A stretch of 64,000 nt of DNA from Capsicum annuum (GCF_002878395.1 NC_061115.1:212291779-212355778), one strand, 5' to 3'. Counted from the stretch's first letter, positions 11,207 through 23,902 are shown. Notes: generated by a model from the letters alone, not told the origin. Translations and numbers: made by a program.

Positions 11207-14200
11207 TGTAATACCCCGTGTCTCTATCTAGCTTTGATTCATCTTTAGAGCACCAAAGCTCTTGCTTCATAGATGAATACCTTTTTATTATCCATGGTAT
11301 TTTAAATATTTTGACTTTTTATCATGTGGGAAATTGAATAAGCTTTCCATTGATACCAAATTTGCCCAAATCCGACACTCGAACGAAAAGTTAGAGCCAT
11401 TTTAGTGAGACAGTGTACCACTTTGTACTTTAGCGCATCGCGGAGCCAGCCAAAATGAAAATTGTCAAAATCCAATGAGCCTCCATAATTCCACCGTGCT
11501 GCAGTGTATTTCTAGTTCATAACCAAGGTGGCAACGCAATTTCCACCGCATCGCGCCATCAAGCAGTTTCCCAATTGTCCATTTCCAGTAAGCTGGCGCG
11601 ATTTCACCGCGTCGCGCTAGCATGAAAAATCAGAATTTTCAGATTCCGTAATTTAATTCCAAGGGTATCTTAGACTTTTCCCAACGCTTATATATACCCT
11701 TAAACACGAGATTCAGCTGCATTTAACCCAAAAATACTTGTTTTCTCTCCAAAATCTCTCAAGAACAACCTAGGGTTTCAACCCAAAGGTTCAAGAACTC
11801 AAGAATTCCTCCGTTAATCTTCCGAGAATTATATAGTAAGGTATGCAGATGTTGATTCTTGGGTTCCTTTCACCCAAGAAGTTCAAGAATCCCTTTTTAA
11901 ATTCAAAGATTGTGGTTTTATGAATTTTTCATGATTCATGTGAATTGAAGTTCAAGTTCATGTTATTGTTGAGATATAGTTCATGCTTTAGAATACAAGT
12001 TGCAAACTTTGATCTTGATTTGAGTTGAATTGCATTATGTCCATGTTAAATCCCTAAAGTTGAATGTTGATTAATGTATTTATGATAATTAGGTGTAGAA
12101 ATTGTTGAATAACCAAAGCATGCTCCCCACATGTTTGATAAAATACTTATGTGTAGGAATTAAAGTCATTATAGCATGTTGACTAGAAATCCCCAATTAT
12201 GTGTTAACTAATGCATGCCAAGTGTTTGTTAAAAAGCTTTAGCAAATGAATTGTGGCATGTTAGCATGAAATCCTCAAATATGTACACTTGAATGCATGT
12301 TATGTGTTTAATGCAAGATCTTGTCGGATGAGTTATAAAGTATTGACATGCATTCCCTATGTAAATACATATTGGTATTTCTAAGTGCTTGAAGAGATGT
12401 TTTATTGAGTGTATGGTGAATCTATTGTTATGATTTTGATGTTGGTCATGAATTCAAGAAGTCATGTCTTGTCAGTTTCCTTCTATCGAGTCCTGGGGGT
12501 ACTTGTACTCGAAAAATATAGTTGTTTGCCTAGAGCCGAGTCAGTCTCAAGATAATCTTAGTAGAACTCAGCCAGCTACATAATTCATAACTCTCAGACA
12601 GTTATAGAACTTAAGAAATCTTAGACAGTTATAGAACTTAAGAAATCTCAGTAATCTAAGTATCATTAGCATTCCAAATTCAGTTCAGTACTCAGCTTAG
12701 ATCTTAGTAGTATTCAAGAATTCAGTTTCATACCTCAGTAGCATTCAAGTGATCAATTCAGAACTTAGTATCATTCAGTCAGAAAATGAGATTCAGTAGT
12801 ATTTCGTCAGTCTTCGGAATCAAGTGAACTCAGCTTAACTCAGTTACTCAGTACGATCAGTAATAGATTCGGCTCAGTCTAAGTTCAGTTAAGAATTAAT
12901 TCAGAGTCTTTCAGTTGGGAGTAGGAACTAGCACTGAGCGAGTGTAGGGGTGATGGCTTCCCCGTTAGAAAGACAGAGTCGTTTGTAACAGTCCTTGAAC
13001 TCCAGAACTGTGTAGCCAGCGTAGAACCAGGAGTCGCCTATTAGATTAAGGCTTGACTATCATACTGCCTTAGGCTTGACTTCCTGTTCAGGTTCACCCA
13101 TTAGAGAGGCTTGACCATAGTAGAGGTCTTTACCCATGGCACGGTATTGACACCCTTCCAGCTGGGGTTACAAGTTGGACCCCACTAGATCATATTCGGG
13201 GCATGTCGGTTAAGTGAGAACTCCCACAGTTGTAGTTTCAGTATTAGTCTTCAGAGTAGAACTCAGAAATCAGGACTGTTAGATACAGTCACCCATCTCA
13301 GCAAGGAACTTAGATAGTTCCATAGATTCACAGACCACCCTCTAGATCGGCCTGGTCTCTTATTAAGTTAATCTGTATCAGTATAAATAGATCTAAAGAT
13401 CACCCGTTAGATAGGCCTGATCTCAAACTCAGTCCATTATTTCTATTATTTAAAGATTCAGAGATCTTTTGCTAGATAGTTCTGATCTCAGATACAATCA
13501 TTCTTGGTCATTATTGGTAGATTCGGGGATCACCCGTTACAGAGGTTGATCTTAAATTTAGTCAGTCGATAGTAGCAAGCTCAAAACTCAGTTATTGATA
13601 TGAGTAGATTCAATTATTCAGTATTCCAGAGTTAGTAAACTCAGATATCAGTATTAGCAGATCCAGTCATCAATAAGTTAGTATTTGCATAACCAGTATT
13701 CAGTGTTATTGCGATTCCAGTTTTGGTTTGTGCGTTCATGCATATGTCCTCATTCAGTACTCTCATGTTATTCAGTTAAGTAACTGTTCATGCATAAGCC
13801 CTTGCTTTTAGCCTTACCTCATCTTGCATACTCAGTATATTCTCACGTACTGATGCATTTGTGCTATGGTGTTTTACTTTACGCCATAGGTTCAGAAGCA
13901 CGAGCCCCAGAGCATCTTAGCAGTCTAGACTCAGTCAGAAACAATAGTCGTAGCAGTGAGTCCTCATCATTCGAGGATGCTTCTTATTTCAGTATTTCAT
14001 TAGATTAAATTTATTTTCATTAGACGGAGTTAGTTGGGGATATGTCCCATCAAATCCACAGATCAGACAATTAGAGAATTTTCAGGTAGATGTATCAATA
14101 TTCAGTTTTGAGTATTTTAGACGTTTTGAACCTTATGGCAAGTTTCCACCAGTTTTTCTCATTTACTATTTTATATTATGCAGTGCTCAAGTACATATAT

Positions 14201-14279
14201 CAGTAGAGGGTTAGCTTATGGTCCTTCAGGATTATGAGCACCGTGTGACATCTCGGTTATAGAAAATCGGGGCATTACA
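11207..14279 (+). mobile_element. solo LTR of a related Ty3/gypsy element, opposite orientation
   Basis: The 3073-bp segment starts TGTAATACCCCGTGTCTC and ends GAAAATCGGGGCATTACA, so it has TG...CA termini. Its reverse complement starts TGTAATGCCCCGATTTTC, resembling the end of the surrounding LTR (TGTAATGCCCCAAAATCGGG), so it belongs to a related family in plus orientation. It has a TATA-like signal (CTTATATATAC at 11688-11698) and no coding domains, primer-binding site or second LTR inside. Recombination between the two LTRs of a full element is the usual origin. The open frame at 13790-14008 shows no known domain. Confidence 0.9.
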
Positions 14280-14799
14280 GAACCCTAGTGAGATTTCTTG
14301 AGAAAATTGATGAAATAAGGTTTTTTTGATGTTCTAGGAATTTAATCCCATGTTAGAGCTGAAAGGGGATGGGGGAAAATGACTAAATTAGCCCCTAGGA
14401 TGCGGATTTTAAAAGTTGAAATAACTGGGCATCGATGCGATAGCCGATGCAAACTCGACGCTTTGCCCCATAATTGTGCCAAGCCTCAGTACTTTTCCTA
14501 AAATTTCCTGCAAAAAATCTAACCAACGCGATGGGTGACGCGGTGCGCCGACATTGCATTGGTCCACTATTTTGGAGAACCAAACGAGGTCTAAACTTGT
14601 TTCAAAAAATCGAAAACTTGTCCGAGAATACCTATAGACTTCCCGGATCAAGAATTAACCATAATATCAACCAATGGGGATCGGAAAGGTCATGAAATAA
14701 TTTCTCAATGTTTGAAGGCTCAAAATAAACTAATTATAAAACTTTTTGTGACTTGTTTCGAAAGCTCTAACGATGAGAAAAATTAGCGGGGTCTTAAAA

Positions 14800-14813
14800 T
14801 ATCTCCCCCTTGG
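14800..14813 (-). promoter_or_regulatory. polypurine tract of the chromovirus
   Basis: On the minus strand AAGGGGGAGATAT lies directly before the 3' LTR start. This is the expected position of the plus-strand primer. Confidence 0.75.
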
Positions 14814-14995
14814 GAACATTCGTCCTCAAATGTCGCTATTCAAGCTAAGATCATGGAGGAACTGAGTATGCATAACTGAAATAACTCGCTAAACTGACCT
14901 CATATCATTCTAGACTCTTGAATAATTCAGAGAATGCATAAACTTATACTAAGAACAACTTTATAGTAGCAACTTGATTAGAAAAAGGGGCTAAA

Positions 14996-15340
14996 TTAAG
15001 AAAGAATGGTACCTTTGTCTTGATCTGAACCCGCGGAGAAGAGGTGCGGGTACTTAGCTCGCATGTCTGCTTCTGCTTCCCAAGTAGCACCCTCAACAGA
15101 TTGGTTTTGCCATAAAACTTTGACCAAGGGAACCTCTTTGTTTCTTAGTCTTCAGATCTGGTAATCTAGGATCTCAACAGGAATCTCTTTGTACGGAAGA
15201 CTAGTCTGAATATCTGAGCTCTCTAAAGGGTCCACTACAGCAGAGTCACCAATGTGCTTCCTAAGCATGGAAATATGAAAGATAGGATGAACAGCTAACA
15301 GCTCTGCAGGCAATCAACTTCATAGGCTACTTTCCCAACA
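14996..15340 (-). pseudogene. pol C-terminus with chromodomain
   Basis: After a frameshift near 15360 the frame continues RYIDPYSVLSRVGKVAYEV, then LPYKEIPVEILDYQI, stop, RLRNKEVPLVKVLWQNQSVE and ATWEAEADMRAKYPHLF, ending at a TAA at 14996-14998. The block VLWxNQSVExATWEAExxMRxxYPHLF is the typical chromodomain tail of plant chromoviruses, thought to steer integration to marked chromatin. One in-frame stop splits it here. Confidence 0.8.
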
Positions 15341-15344
15341 CGGC

Positions 15345-16335
15345 TCAAAACACTATAAGGGTCAATATACCTGGGACTAAGTTTCCCCTTCTTCCCAAAT
15401 CTCTCACCCCTTTTATGGGCGAATTTTTTAGGTATACCAAATCATCAACTTCAAACTCGAGGTCCCTTCTTCTCATATCGGCAAAAGACTTCTGACGATT
15501 TTGAGCTGTATTCAACCTCTCTATAATCAACTTGACTTTTTCTATAGCCTCAAATACTGCATTAGGTCCAGTTAAAGCAAATTCACCCACTTTGAACCAA
15601 CCTGTGGGTGATCTACACCTTCTTCCATACAAAGCCTCAAATGGTGCCATCTGGATGCTAGAGTGGTAACTATTGTTATACACAAACTTAATTAGTGGCA
15701 AATGTTCATCCCAACTGCCCTTGAAATCAAAAGTACACGCCCTCAACATATCCTCTAAAGTTTAGATGGTTCTCTCAACCCGACCATCAGCCTGCGGATG
15801 AACTACGAAACTCAAATGAACTTGGGTACCAAGACCTTTTTGAAATGCTCTCCAAAACTGTAAAGTAAACTGAGTACCCCTATCCAAAATGATAGATAGG
15901 GGGACTCTATGCAACCTGAATAGCTCCCGAATATACAGTCTAGCATAATCCTCAATAGTATAAGATGTATGCACAGGCAAGAAATGCGCCAACTTAGTCA
16001 ACCTATCTACAACAACCCAGATAGAATCGTGATGACGACGCGAAAGAGGTAAACCAGTCACAAAGTCCATATTTACCTCTTCCCACTTCCAGGTGGGAAT
16101 ACCAAACTCTTGCATCACACCACCAGGTCTTTGGTGCTCAACCTTAACCTGTATGCATATTGCACACTTTGCCACAAACGCCGCTATACCCTTCTTCATG
16201 CCACTCCACCAATAGATTTCCTGCAAATCATGGTACATCTTAGTAGCATCGGGATGAATAAAATATCGTGTGCCATGCGCTTTAGCTATAATTCTCTGCC
16301 TCAAATCATCAACATCATAAATACATAATCTTCTT
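15345..16335 (-). pseudogene. integrase region of the chromovirus pol
   Basis: Integrase joins the retroelement cDNA to host DNA. In the 364-codon frame 16856-15762 an HHCC zinc finger is seen as H194, H201, C231 and C234. The catalytic core has D254 ([10 protein letters not shown]), D315 (IILDRGTQF) and E351 (DGRVERTI), giving the D,D-35-E spacing intact. A stop follows ERTI at about 15762, and the reading continues MLRACTFDFKGSWDEHLPLI from 15749 with the GPY/F-type region, then shifts frame near 15360. The active-site residues survive although the gene is broken. Confidence 0.9.
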
Positions 16336-16559
16336 TGCAATCTCACCACACCATCTCTCCCTTGGGAGAAAACCTTTACTTTTTGGTCCTTGACTGACTC
16401 CTTCAGTCTGACCAAACTAGCATCTAAGAGTTGCTTCTCCTTCACTTCCGACACTAAAGATGATTCGGAATTACTCTGCACTAGAATATTCCCTTCAGCG
16501 GAGTCAAGCAATCTAAAACCCAACCTATCCAACCAATGAACCTCATAAGCTAATTCTTT

Positions 16560-17593
16560 CTTATCTTTCCCCACATGTACAACACTACCCATAGACAACC
16601 TGCTAAGGGCATCTGCCACTAGATTGGCCTTGCCCAGATGATTCAACACACTCATATCATAGTCTTTTAACAACTCTAACCACTTCCTCTGTCTAAGATT
16701 CAACTCCTTCTGAGTTAACACATACTGCAGGTTTTTGTGATCAGTAAAAACATCTACATGCACACCATACAAATAATGTCTCCAAATTTTTAGGGCAAAT
16801 ATTACAACAGCTAACTTAAAATCATGGGTTGGGTAATTCTTCTCATGAGGTTTCAACTGCCTAGAGGAATAAGCTATAACCTTACCTCTCTAAATCAACA
16901 CACAACCCAACCCAATTCTAGAAGCATCACAATACACCATAAAACCATACATACCAACAGGTAATGTTAACATATAGGCTGAAGTGAGTCGAGTCTTCAA
17001 CTCCTGAAAACTCTTCTCACAGGAATCGGACCAAAGGAACTTAACCTTTTTTTTGGGTCAACCGGGTCATGAGAAATGTAATAGAAGAGAAACTTTCAAC
17101 AAAACAGTGGTAATAGCCAGCTAAATCTAAGAAAATCCTAATATCAGACGGAGAGATAGGTCTAGGCCAATTTCTTACAGATTTTATCTTTTGGGGATCA
17201 ACTCTAATGCCTTCGGCTAAACTAATATGACCCCAAAAAGCTACTGATCTTAGACAAAATTCACACTTTCTGAATTTGGCGATCAACTGATGATCTCTAA
17301 AGGTTAGCAAGACAATTCTAAGATGACTTTCATGGTCACCCTAACTTCGGGAATACACAAGGATATCGTCTATAAACACAATGACAAACATGTCAAGATA
17401 CTATTTGAACACTTTATTCATGAGGTCCATGAAGGCCACGGGAGCATTGGTTAGCCCAAAGGACATGACTAGAAACTCAAAATGACCATAGCGGGTTCGT
17501 AAGGCTATTTTTGGGATATCACATTCCCTAACTTTAAGTTGGTGATAGCCGGATCTAAGGTCTATCTTGGAGAACTAAGTTGCACCTTGTAAC
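16560..17593 (-). pseudogene. reverse transcriptase palm and RNase H of the chromovirus
   Basis: Read on the minus strand from 17593, after a stop, the RT continues with [15 protein letters not shown] and then VIVFIDDILVYS (about 17350-17386), where FIDD is the catalytic pair normal for this lineage. The frame 17310-17041 holds the RT thumb and connection (CEFCLRSVAFWGHI, then WPRPISPSDIRIFLDLAGYY). RNase H follows with VYCDASRIGLGCVL, stop, and [17 protein letters not shown] through TDHKNLQYV to [12 protein letters not shown]. Several stops break the frame. Confidence 0.88.
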
Positions 17594-17808
17594 TAATTAA
17601 ATAAATCATCAATTCTAGGAAGATGGTACTTGTTCTTGATATTTACCTTATTAAGCTGACGGTAGTCAATGCACATATGCAAAGAACCATCTTTTTTCCG
17701 CATGAATAGCACAGGTTCACCCCAAGGAGATACACTGGGCCTTATGAAACCTTTATTTAAAAGATCTTTGAGTTGATCTTTCAACTCCTTAAGCTCTACA
17801 GGTGCCAA
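17594..17808 (-). pseudogene. reverse transcriptase fingers of the chromovirus
   Basis: The 71-codon stretch [20 protein letters not shown], then [20 protein letters not shown], then [20 protein letters not shown], is the standard RT N-terminal motif of plant Ty3/gypsy elements. It stops at LFN, a mutation just before the palm domain. Confidence 0.9.
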
Positions 17809-17977
17809 ACGGTAGGGAGGAATAGAAATAGGTTGTGTGTCGGGAAGAAGATCAATCCAGAATTCTATCTCTCTATCGGGAGGTATCCCTGGGAGATCTT
17901 CTGAAAAAATATCAGGAGAGTGATTAACAATGTTGACCGATTGGAGAGTTGGAGCCTCAAACTTAGTGTCTTTAACT

Positions 17978-18394
17978 CTAACTAAGTGATAGATGCAACC
18001 TTTGGATGTAAGCTTTCTGGCTTTTAGATATGAGATAAAATGACTCTTGAGAGATACTGAACTCCCTAACTATAGATGCATTGGTACGACAGTCTATAGA
18101 TGCATAACGAGAATGAATCCAGTCCATACCCAGAATGATATCAAAGTCAACCATCTTCAACTCTATCAAATCAGTAAGTATGACTCTATGAACAACAGTA
18201 ACCGGATAATTTTTAGATACTCGTTTAGCAACGATTGACTCCCCTACAAGAGTAGAAACTAGGAAAGGCTCAGGAATTTTTTCGGGTCTCACTTCAAAAT
18301 TTACCGCAACTAATGAGGTCAGATAGGAGAAACTTGACCTAGGGTCCAACAACACATAAACGTTAAAGTAAAAGACATGGAGTATACCATTCAC
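17978..18394 (-). pseudogene. aspartic protease region of the chromovirus
   Basis: The frame contains VYVLLDPRSSFSYLTSLVA, where the family active site is LLDxG(A/S)(T/S). The glycine after the aspartate pair is changed to arginine (DPR), so the catalytic loop is altered. Later motifs VDFDIILGMDWI and H(S)RYASIDC are the usual protease tail of this lineage. Confidence 0.85.
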
Positions 18395-18448
18395 AACATC
18401 GGGAGAATTCTCCTGTTCCTGTCAGGAAGGTAAAGCATAGAATCTATT

Positions 18449-19612
18449 CTAGCGATAATTGCCAGTAGTACTGGAAGAAGCTCCCTGAGGTGGAGCTAGA
18501 CGGGCTACAGAAGCTGGTGCACTGGAGGCCTGTATCTGATGTCGGGCATCTCTGTTCCCTTGCCTAGCATGCGGGCAATATCTAAGTCTGTGACCCATCT
18601 TTCCATAACCAAAACAACGACGCTGCTCTTCTACACACTCGTCTGTATGGGTCCTACCACACTTAGCACAAGGAGGGTAAGTAGGCTTGTTACTCACGTT
18701 GTTCTAGGACCTGGTCATGGAAGGCTTGTTCCCCTACTCTTGCCTACCTCTAGGTGCTGGGGCGCTAGTTGATGAAGGTGTAGGCATGGACTAACGACTC
18801 TGAAACTGAGGACGGTTTCCCCCATGGGATCTAGTCTGACCATACTCCCGCTGCTCGAATTTATCCCTCTTGTTACCCCTCACTCTATATCTTTCCTATA
18901 TGTTATCCACCTCTATCTGCTATGCATGAATTATTAGCCTATCCAAATCCACATCTCTGTTTAGCATAGTAGTTCTGTATTCTTTCAATACCAACCCAGA
19001 TACGCCTGTCACAAACTTGCTCATACTAGTACGGGTGTCTGTAATCAAGTCTGGAGCATATTTGGCTAGTTGATTGAACTTCAGGAAATACTCTTTTACA
19101 GTCATAGAGCCTTGTCTTAGGTTCATAAACTTCTCAATCTTTGCTTCCCTTATTTCTAGCGGTAAGAACTTATCCAAGAATACATCTTGGAATACCTGCC
19201 AGGTCATAGGGGCATCATCTTCCCCTCTACTCTTCTTCCATGCTATAACCCAGTCATAAGAGATGTCATTCAACCTATAGGATAATATCTCCATACTTTC
19301 TTCCTACAAAATATGCATCACCTGAGTAATCTTTCTCATCTCCTCAAGATATAACTGCGGGCCCTCACCTCCCTTAGACCCATAGAACTCTGGTGGATTC
19401 ATCCTCATGAAATCCCAAATCCTGGCAGTAGCCAAGTCACCTCTCTGCTACTAAAGAGCTGCGGCTTGGTTATTGGCCTAAACATTTGCAGTGACTGCCT
19501 GGGCTAATGCTTGAAAGGCTACTTGGAACTCAGCATGAGACACGTTTTCATTCAAGGGATCAACGGGTGAAGGTTGCTCATTATTGTTTCTGCGGGCTCA
19601 TCGAGGAGACAT
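18449..19612 (-). pseudogene. gag of the chromovirus
   Basis: A start codon at 19612 gives MSPR, stop, ARRNNNEQPSPVDPLNENV, and the capsid region follows with FMRMNPPEFYGSKGGEGPQL and the frame 19294-18920 (WVIAWKKSRGEDDAPMTWQV, then FMNLRQGSMTVKEYFLKFNQ). The zinc-knuckle region is in 18697-18449: CFGYGKMGHRLRYC has lost the second cysteine of CX2CX4HX4C (Tyr replaces Cys). At least five in-frame stops are visible, so no Gag protein is expected. Confidence 0.88.
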
Positions 19613-19812
19613 TTACACTTTTATAAGAGAGAGCACGAATTAATAGCAGAGGGATACAACTTTTAGGCACGATTGAATTCTGAAAGAAAGAGAAGACTTT
19701 TTCCTAAAACGTTTCATAGCCTCTTGCTCATAGATGTGGTGCACTATATATCGATGATCAAGAATCTACTTAACGTGGCTTGTCAGACTCCATAGGACTC
19801 CTTAAACCTTAG

Positions 19813-19824
19813 TCTCTGATACCA
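19813..19824 (-). promoter_or_regulatory. primer-binding site of the chromovirus
   Basis: On the minus strand TGGTATCAGAGA begins four bases after the 5' LTR end. It complements the 3' end of initiator methionine tRNA (TGGTATCAGAGC), the common primer for plant Ty3/gypsy elements. Confidence 0.85.
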
Positions 19825-19828
19825 AGTT

Positions 19829-22140
19829 TTTAACGTCTCGAAATCGGGTCCCGAGACGTCACACGGTGCTTAAGGCTACAAGTAGCCCCAAGCTAATATT
19901 TTGAGCCTGCTATTACATATAAAACTTTCTTAAATAGGAATAAAACATTCAATTGTACGGTCATATCATAATCATAAAAAATACAACAAGAATATTCTTT
20001 CCAAACAGTCATAATACTGGAAATCTCAACATATTAATAAACTAGTAAACTAGTCTGACGAGCCTCTACTACTCAGGTAAACTAGAGAGCCATTAGGACA
20101 GATCCCCAACTGACTCAAACTGAACTAAAAACAATAACACATCCACTAAAATACTGAAATGTCTGAAAAAGGGTCCTCGAACCATGAGGACTCACCACTG
20201 TAGAGATGTAGATAAAGGTACTCAAGAATCACTGACGAAGCTGGGACTGAGCACCCAAACCTATATTATGAGAAAATATAGCACACAGACAAGTATATGG
20301 ATCAGTACCTTGGGAATGTACTGAGTGTATGGGGTGTATGCAAGTAAATAATTGATATCATAAGTATTCATAGGAAACATGCATGCTATAATCTATGACC
20401 CACATAACTTGAACAAATTCTTATAAATTATGAATAGGAAAAACATGTATACAAATCACATGAGTCATTACACTTTGTTCTAAATCTGAACTCTTTCTTT
20501 GTACTCAAACTTGCAAATTAGATGGAGTCTTAAAACATAAACTTCCAGGACATACACTTCATCCTTATGGAAAAACAAGGAACTTATTTGAAAATTAAAG
20601 ATCGTGACTCTTGAGAACTTTAGAAATCTTAAAATCGTAGCTTTCAAAATACATATACTTTCATCTTAAATAGAGTAGGGACTACTTTAGGAGATTCTTC
20701 TAACGGACATAAACCATGTGAGCCATATGGAGTCCAACGTCTTGCCCACATTAGGGAGAGCTGTTCTATCCTTTCCATCAGAGTAGAACCTTACTTTCTA
20801 GTGATCACTAGCTTAGCCCACTTGGGGTAAATCAAATCCTATAGTGGCTCGTAGTTCTAGGGCATGAGACCTCAAAATTAAGTCCAACTTTGTACTAAGT
20901 ACTACTTCCATAATAGGATCAAAACTTTTAGGAAAATCCACCTTATACAATTCAACAATATACAATGGGAGCCAATATTCTTTCCTTTGACTTAAGACAA
21001 AATCGAGTAGATTCCTTTCTTAGCTTAGGATCAAAATCACTCTTTTCTTGCAAATCTTGATAGACTTATCATCAATGACCTTAAGGATTTCAATAACACA
21101 GAGAGTTATAAGCACACTTCTTGAAAACACTTTAGAAAATATATCAACAACTCATTCTCAAAGGATCACAATTTCACAATAAGGCTTAGTTCATGACCAC
21201 AACTTTAGAAATACTTGAAAAGGTCACATAATATAGAAATATGCAATTTATACCATGAACTTTCAATTCAACTTAAAATTTACAAAATAATCATGCAACT
21301 CAAGGCTTGAACACATTAGGATCTCATAACTTCGGAGTATCGCAAACTAAACATGAATTCATCTTAAAAATATAGAATTATTTGAGAAAACTAAAACTTT
21401 TGGGCACAAGAACGAAAGGGTGGTCTTGTTCAAACCCCACATACCTTAAACTTGAAGCTTTGGATGAACTCTCACTTTGAGGATGTTATTTGAACTTCTA
21501 ATGGGTTCTTCTTGTAGTTCTTGTTATGGGGAATCTAAATCTTGAAAAATTAACGAAAAATCACGATCGAATCTTGAGATATTTAGATCTTTAGGTTGAA
21601 ACCCTAGTGACAGTTCTTGAGAAAAAAACATGAAATAAGGTTATTTTGGTGTTCTAGGGATTTTATCCTGTGTTAGAGCTAAAAAGAGATGGGGGAAAAT
21701 GACTAAATTACCCCTTAGGACGTGGATTTTAAAAGCTGAAATAACTGGGCATCGACGCGATAGTCGATGTGGGGCATCGATGTTATCGATGCAAACTCGA
21801 CACGTCGCGCCATAATCGTGCCAAGCCTCAGTACTTTTCCTAAAATTTCCTGCAAAAAATTTAACCAACGCGATGGGCGACGCGGCGCGCCGTCATCACA
21901 TTGGTCCACTATTTTGGAGGACCAAACGAGGTCTAAACGTATTCCAAAAAATCCAAAACTTGTTCGGAAACACTTATAGACTTTGCGGATCAAGAATTAA
22001 CCATAACATCAACCACTAGGGTTCGAGAAGGTCGTGAAATAATATCTCAAAGTTTGAAGATTCAAAATAAACTAAGTGTAAAACTTCTTGTGACTTGTTT
22101 CGAAAGCTTTGACAACGAGAAAACTTAGCGGGGTCTTATA
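19829..22140 (-). repeat. 5' LTR of the chromovirus
   Basis: 2312 bp, with the same sequence family as 9432-14798. Near 21750-21900 it has a CpG-rich block with palindromic pieces (CATCGACGCGATAGTCGATG, then GACGCGGCGCGCCGTC). This copy carries an extra segment (GGGGCATCGATGTTATCGAT) that the other LTR lacks. Confidence 0.92.
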
Positions 22141-23902
22141 GAAACCGCGGGTAGTGAAGTAGGAAAGGGAACAAAAAATGTGCTTGTGGGATTTTCCCAC
22201 AAAGGATCTTTGATACTCACTAACCCATATGCTAGCACTTTGCCTAACATTGGTCTTTCTTATGTATAGGTTTAAGTTCATATTCTATCAAAGAAGGATC
22301 AAAAAGGGGTTCCACACAATAACATGGGAAATGAGTTAGTGACACCCTTGGCCGAGAGATCCAAACAAATGGGCTTCCATGACATACACCGAGGTATCAT
22401 TGCTACATTCTACACTTCCTTAGGCTTGAAATGTTGTGATAAGGCTAGTAGTAGCCAAGGTGAAGTAGCTTTAGGTTTACATAGTGTAGAAAAGCATAAA
22501 TCTTTCCTTGGTAGTTCTCTTGTTGCATATGTTGGTCAATTTGCTCTTAAGGATAGTTTACTACTTGATCATGAGTGGTTTGATGCAAAAGCCTCAAGTT
22601 AGTGTTCATTCTTGTAATATTGACCATGATATTAGACATATCCCTTTGAGCTTGTGTGATGAAAATTGTGCTACTAGTTTTGCTCAAGGTAATCATATGC
22701 TTGGAAAACTTGTGAATAAAGGTGTGGTTTCTCTTAATAGAAGACTTCTAGGTCACAACTCTTTAGTCTTGGATGATTGCCTAGTAAACGGATTGGCTAA
22801 TCTCGGCTTATACCCTTAGTTACACCATCCCTTTGATCCCAAAACACTAGTGGGTTGGAAAAGGAATTGCCTTGACTTATGCTTATATTTCCTTGATAAT
22901 TATCTTATCCCTATCCTTTGTAATGTTCAAACTACGTGTTTCATGGAAAAAACAAAGGATTGCTAGTTGTATTTTAAAAGTGTACCCCTCAGCAAGATGT
23001 CTTCACACTTAATTCCTTTCTATACTACCTCTTTACCTATGATGATAACCATTTTAATTTCAAATTTGTACTGGGTAGTGGTAGTAAGTTTGGTGGCTGG
23101 TTTCTTTGTTTGAATAATAATGATATGTGGGTAAGGTGGACCTTAGGATCAATAGTGGCAACATATTTGATGAGGTCCTTTGTAGAGGTAATGAAACAAA
23201 TATCTCTTATGGTTCCTAAGCCAAAGGTAGTCTTACCTTTTGGGTATAGTAAGGCCATCAAGACCATTGTAGTTTCTTTATCTCTTGGTATTTTTCAAAA
23301 CCACATCCTTCGTGCCATTCATGCTAAGCTTTTCATGTCACACACAAAGGACCCGTGGTTGTATTTCAAATGTGAACAACCTTGGCTTATTGACATATGT
23401 GATGGTCTCGGGTTGCACTCCTCTTCCCTTGATGTCTATCTTAGCCAAGTTCTTTGTGATGCTTGTAGTAAGTGTTTCATGATCATAACAAAGGATTGTT
23501 GGATGTATTCCAAAGGTTTACCCCTTTGGCATGATTATATAATTTGTGACACTAATTCTAACTATCATACCATGAGGATTGTGTGCTTGTTTTTCCTCTT
23601 TTTGGTTTTGCAAGGTGTAAATTTAAGGACAAATTCCTTTCAAGATGGAGAGGATGATACAAGCATAAAGAGCACAAGGATTACAAGTGATACGAGTACA
23701 AAGAGGGTACAAGCACAAGAAGCCATACTCGAACCATATCCAAGAAGAAAGAAGAGTGTGAAGGCCTTTTCAAAAGAGTGGCAAACGGGTATCAAGAGCT
23801 CAAGACCATTCCCTAGGAGCCAAGCTCGGTAACTACAACGTCTTCCAGGTACATTCATGAATATAGATGTGTTTGAGCATGTCTTAGGTTTGTCCAAGGG
23901 GG
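22141..23902 (+). mobile_element. right part of the old gag-like retroelement
   Basis: It continues the sequence broken at 9431. Across the junction the text reads on as Glu/Arg/Lys-rich, then VLVGFSHKGSLILTNPYAST, followed by degraded frames at 22324-22602 and 22508-22819 and an open stretch at 23110-23832. The last encodes hydrophobic and Cys-rich sequence ending LRTNSFQDGEDDTSIKS, a form often seen at the end of plant LARD or gypsy internal regions. I recognise no RT, RNase H or integrase, so I treat it as non-autonomous. No host gene is indicated. Confidence 0.5.

Larger units (their letters stand above)
9432..14798 (-). repeat. 3' LTR of the chromovirus, interrupted by a solo LTR
   Basis: It aligns along its length with 19829-22140, for example TGCTTAAGGCTACAAGTAGC near 9470 and 19866, and AATTAGCGGGGTCTT at 14781 against AACTTAGCGGGGTCTTATA at 22122. 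The alignment breaks at 11207-14284, which is the nested insertion. Confidence 0.92.
9432..22140 (-). mobile_element. full-length Ty3/gypsy chromovirus-type LTR retrotransposon, decayed
   Basis: The element lies on the minus strand: 5' LTR 19829-22140 (2312 bp), primer-binding site near 19813-19824, gag-pol 19612-14996, purine tract about 14800-14813, and 3' LTR 9432-14798 (about 2289 bp once the nested solo LTR and its target duplication are removed). Domain order is Gag, protease, RT, RNase H, integrase and chromodomain, which defines a chromovirus; the long LTRs suggest the Tekay/Del lineage (inference). Five-base target duplications GAAAC flank it. The frame holds many stops and frameshifts, so it is inactive. 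The first LTR base pair is mutated (TA instead of TG at the 5' end). Confidence 0.93.

Noticed and set aside
14409..14695. Frames shared by the two chromovirus LTRs (14395-14695 and 21641-21993)
   Set aside because: They recur only because the LTRs are copies of each other; they have no domain and lie on both strands.
16110..16328. Plus-strand open frames inside the chromovirus (also 18047-18238, 18539-18772, 19074-19259)
   Set aside because: They are antisense to gag-pol domains read with confidence on the minus strand and carry no motif.
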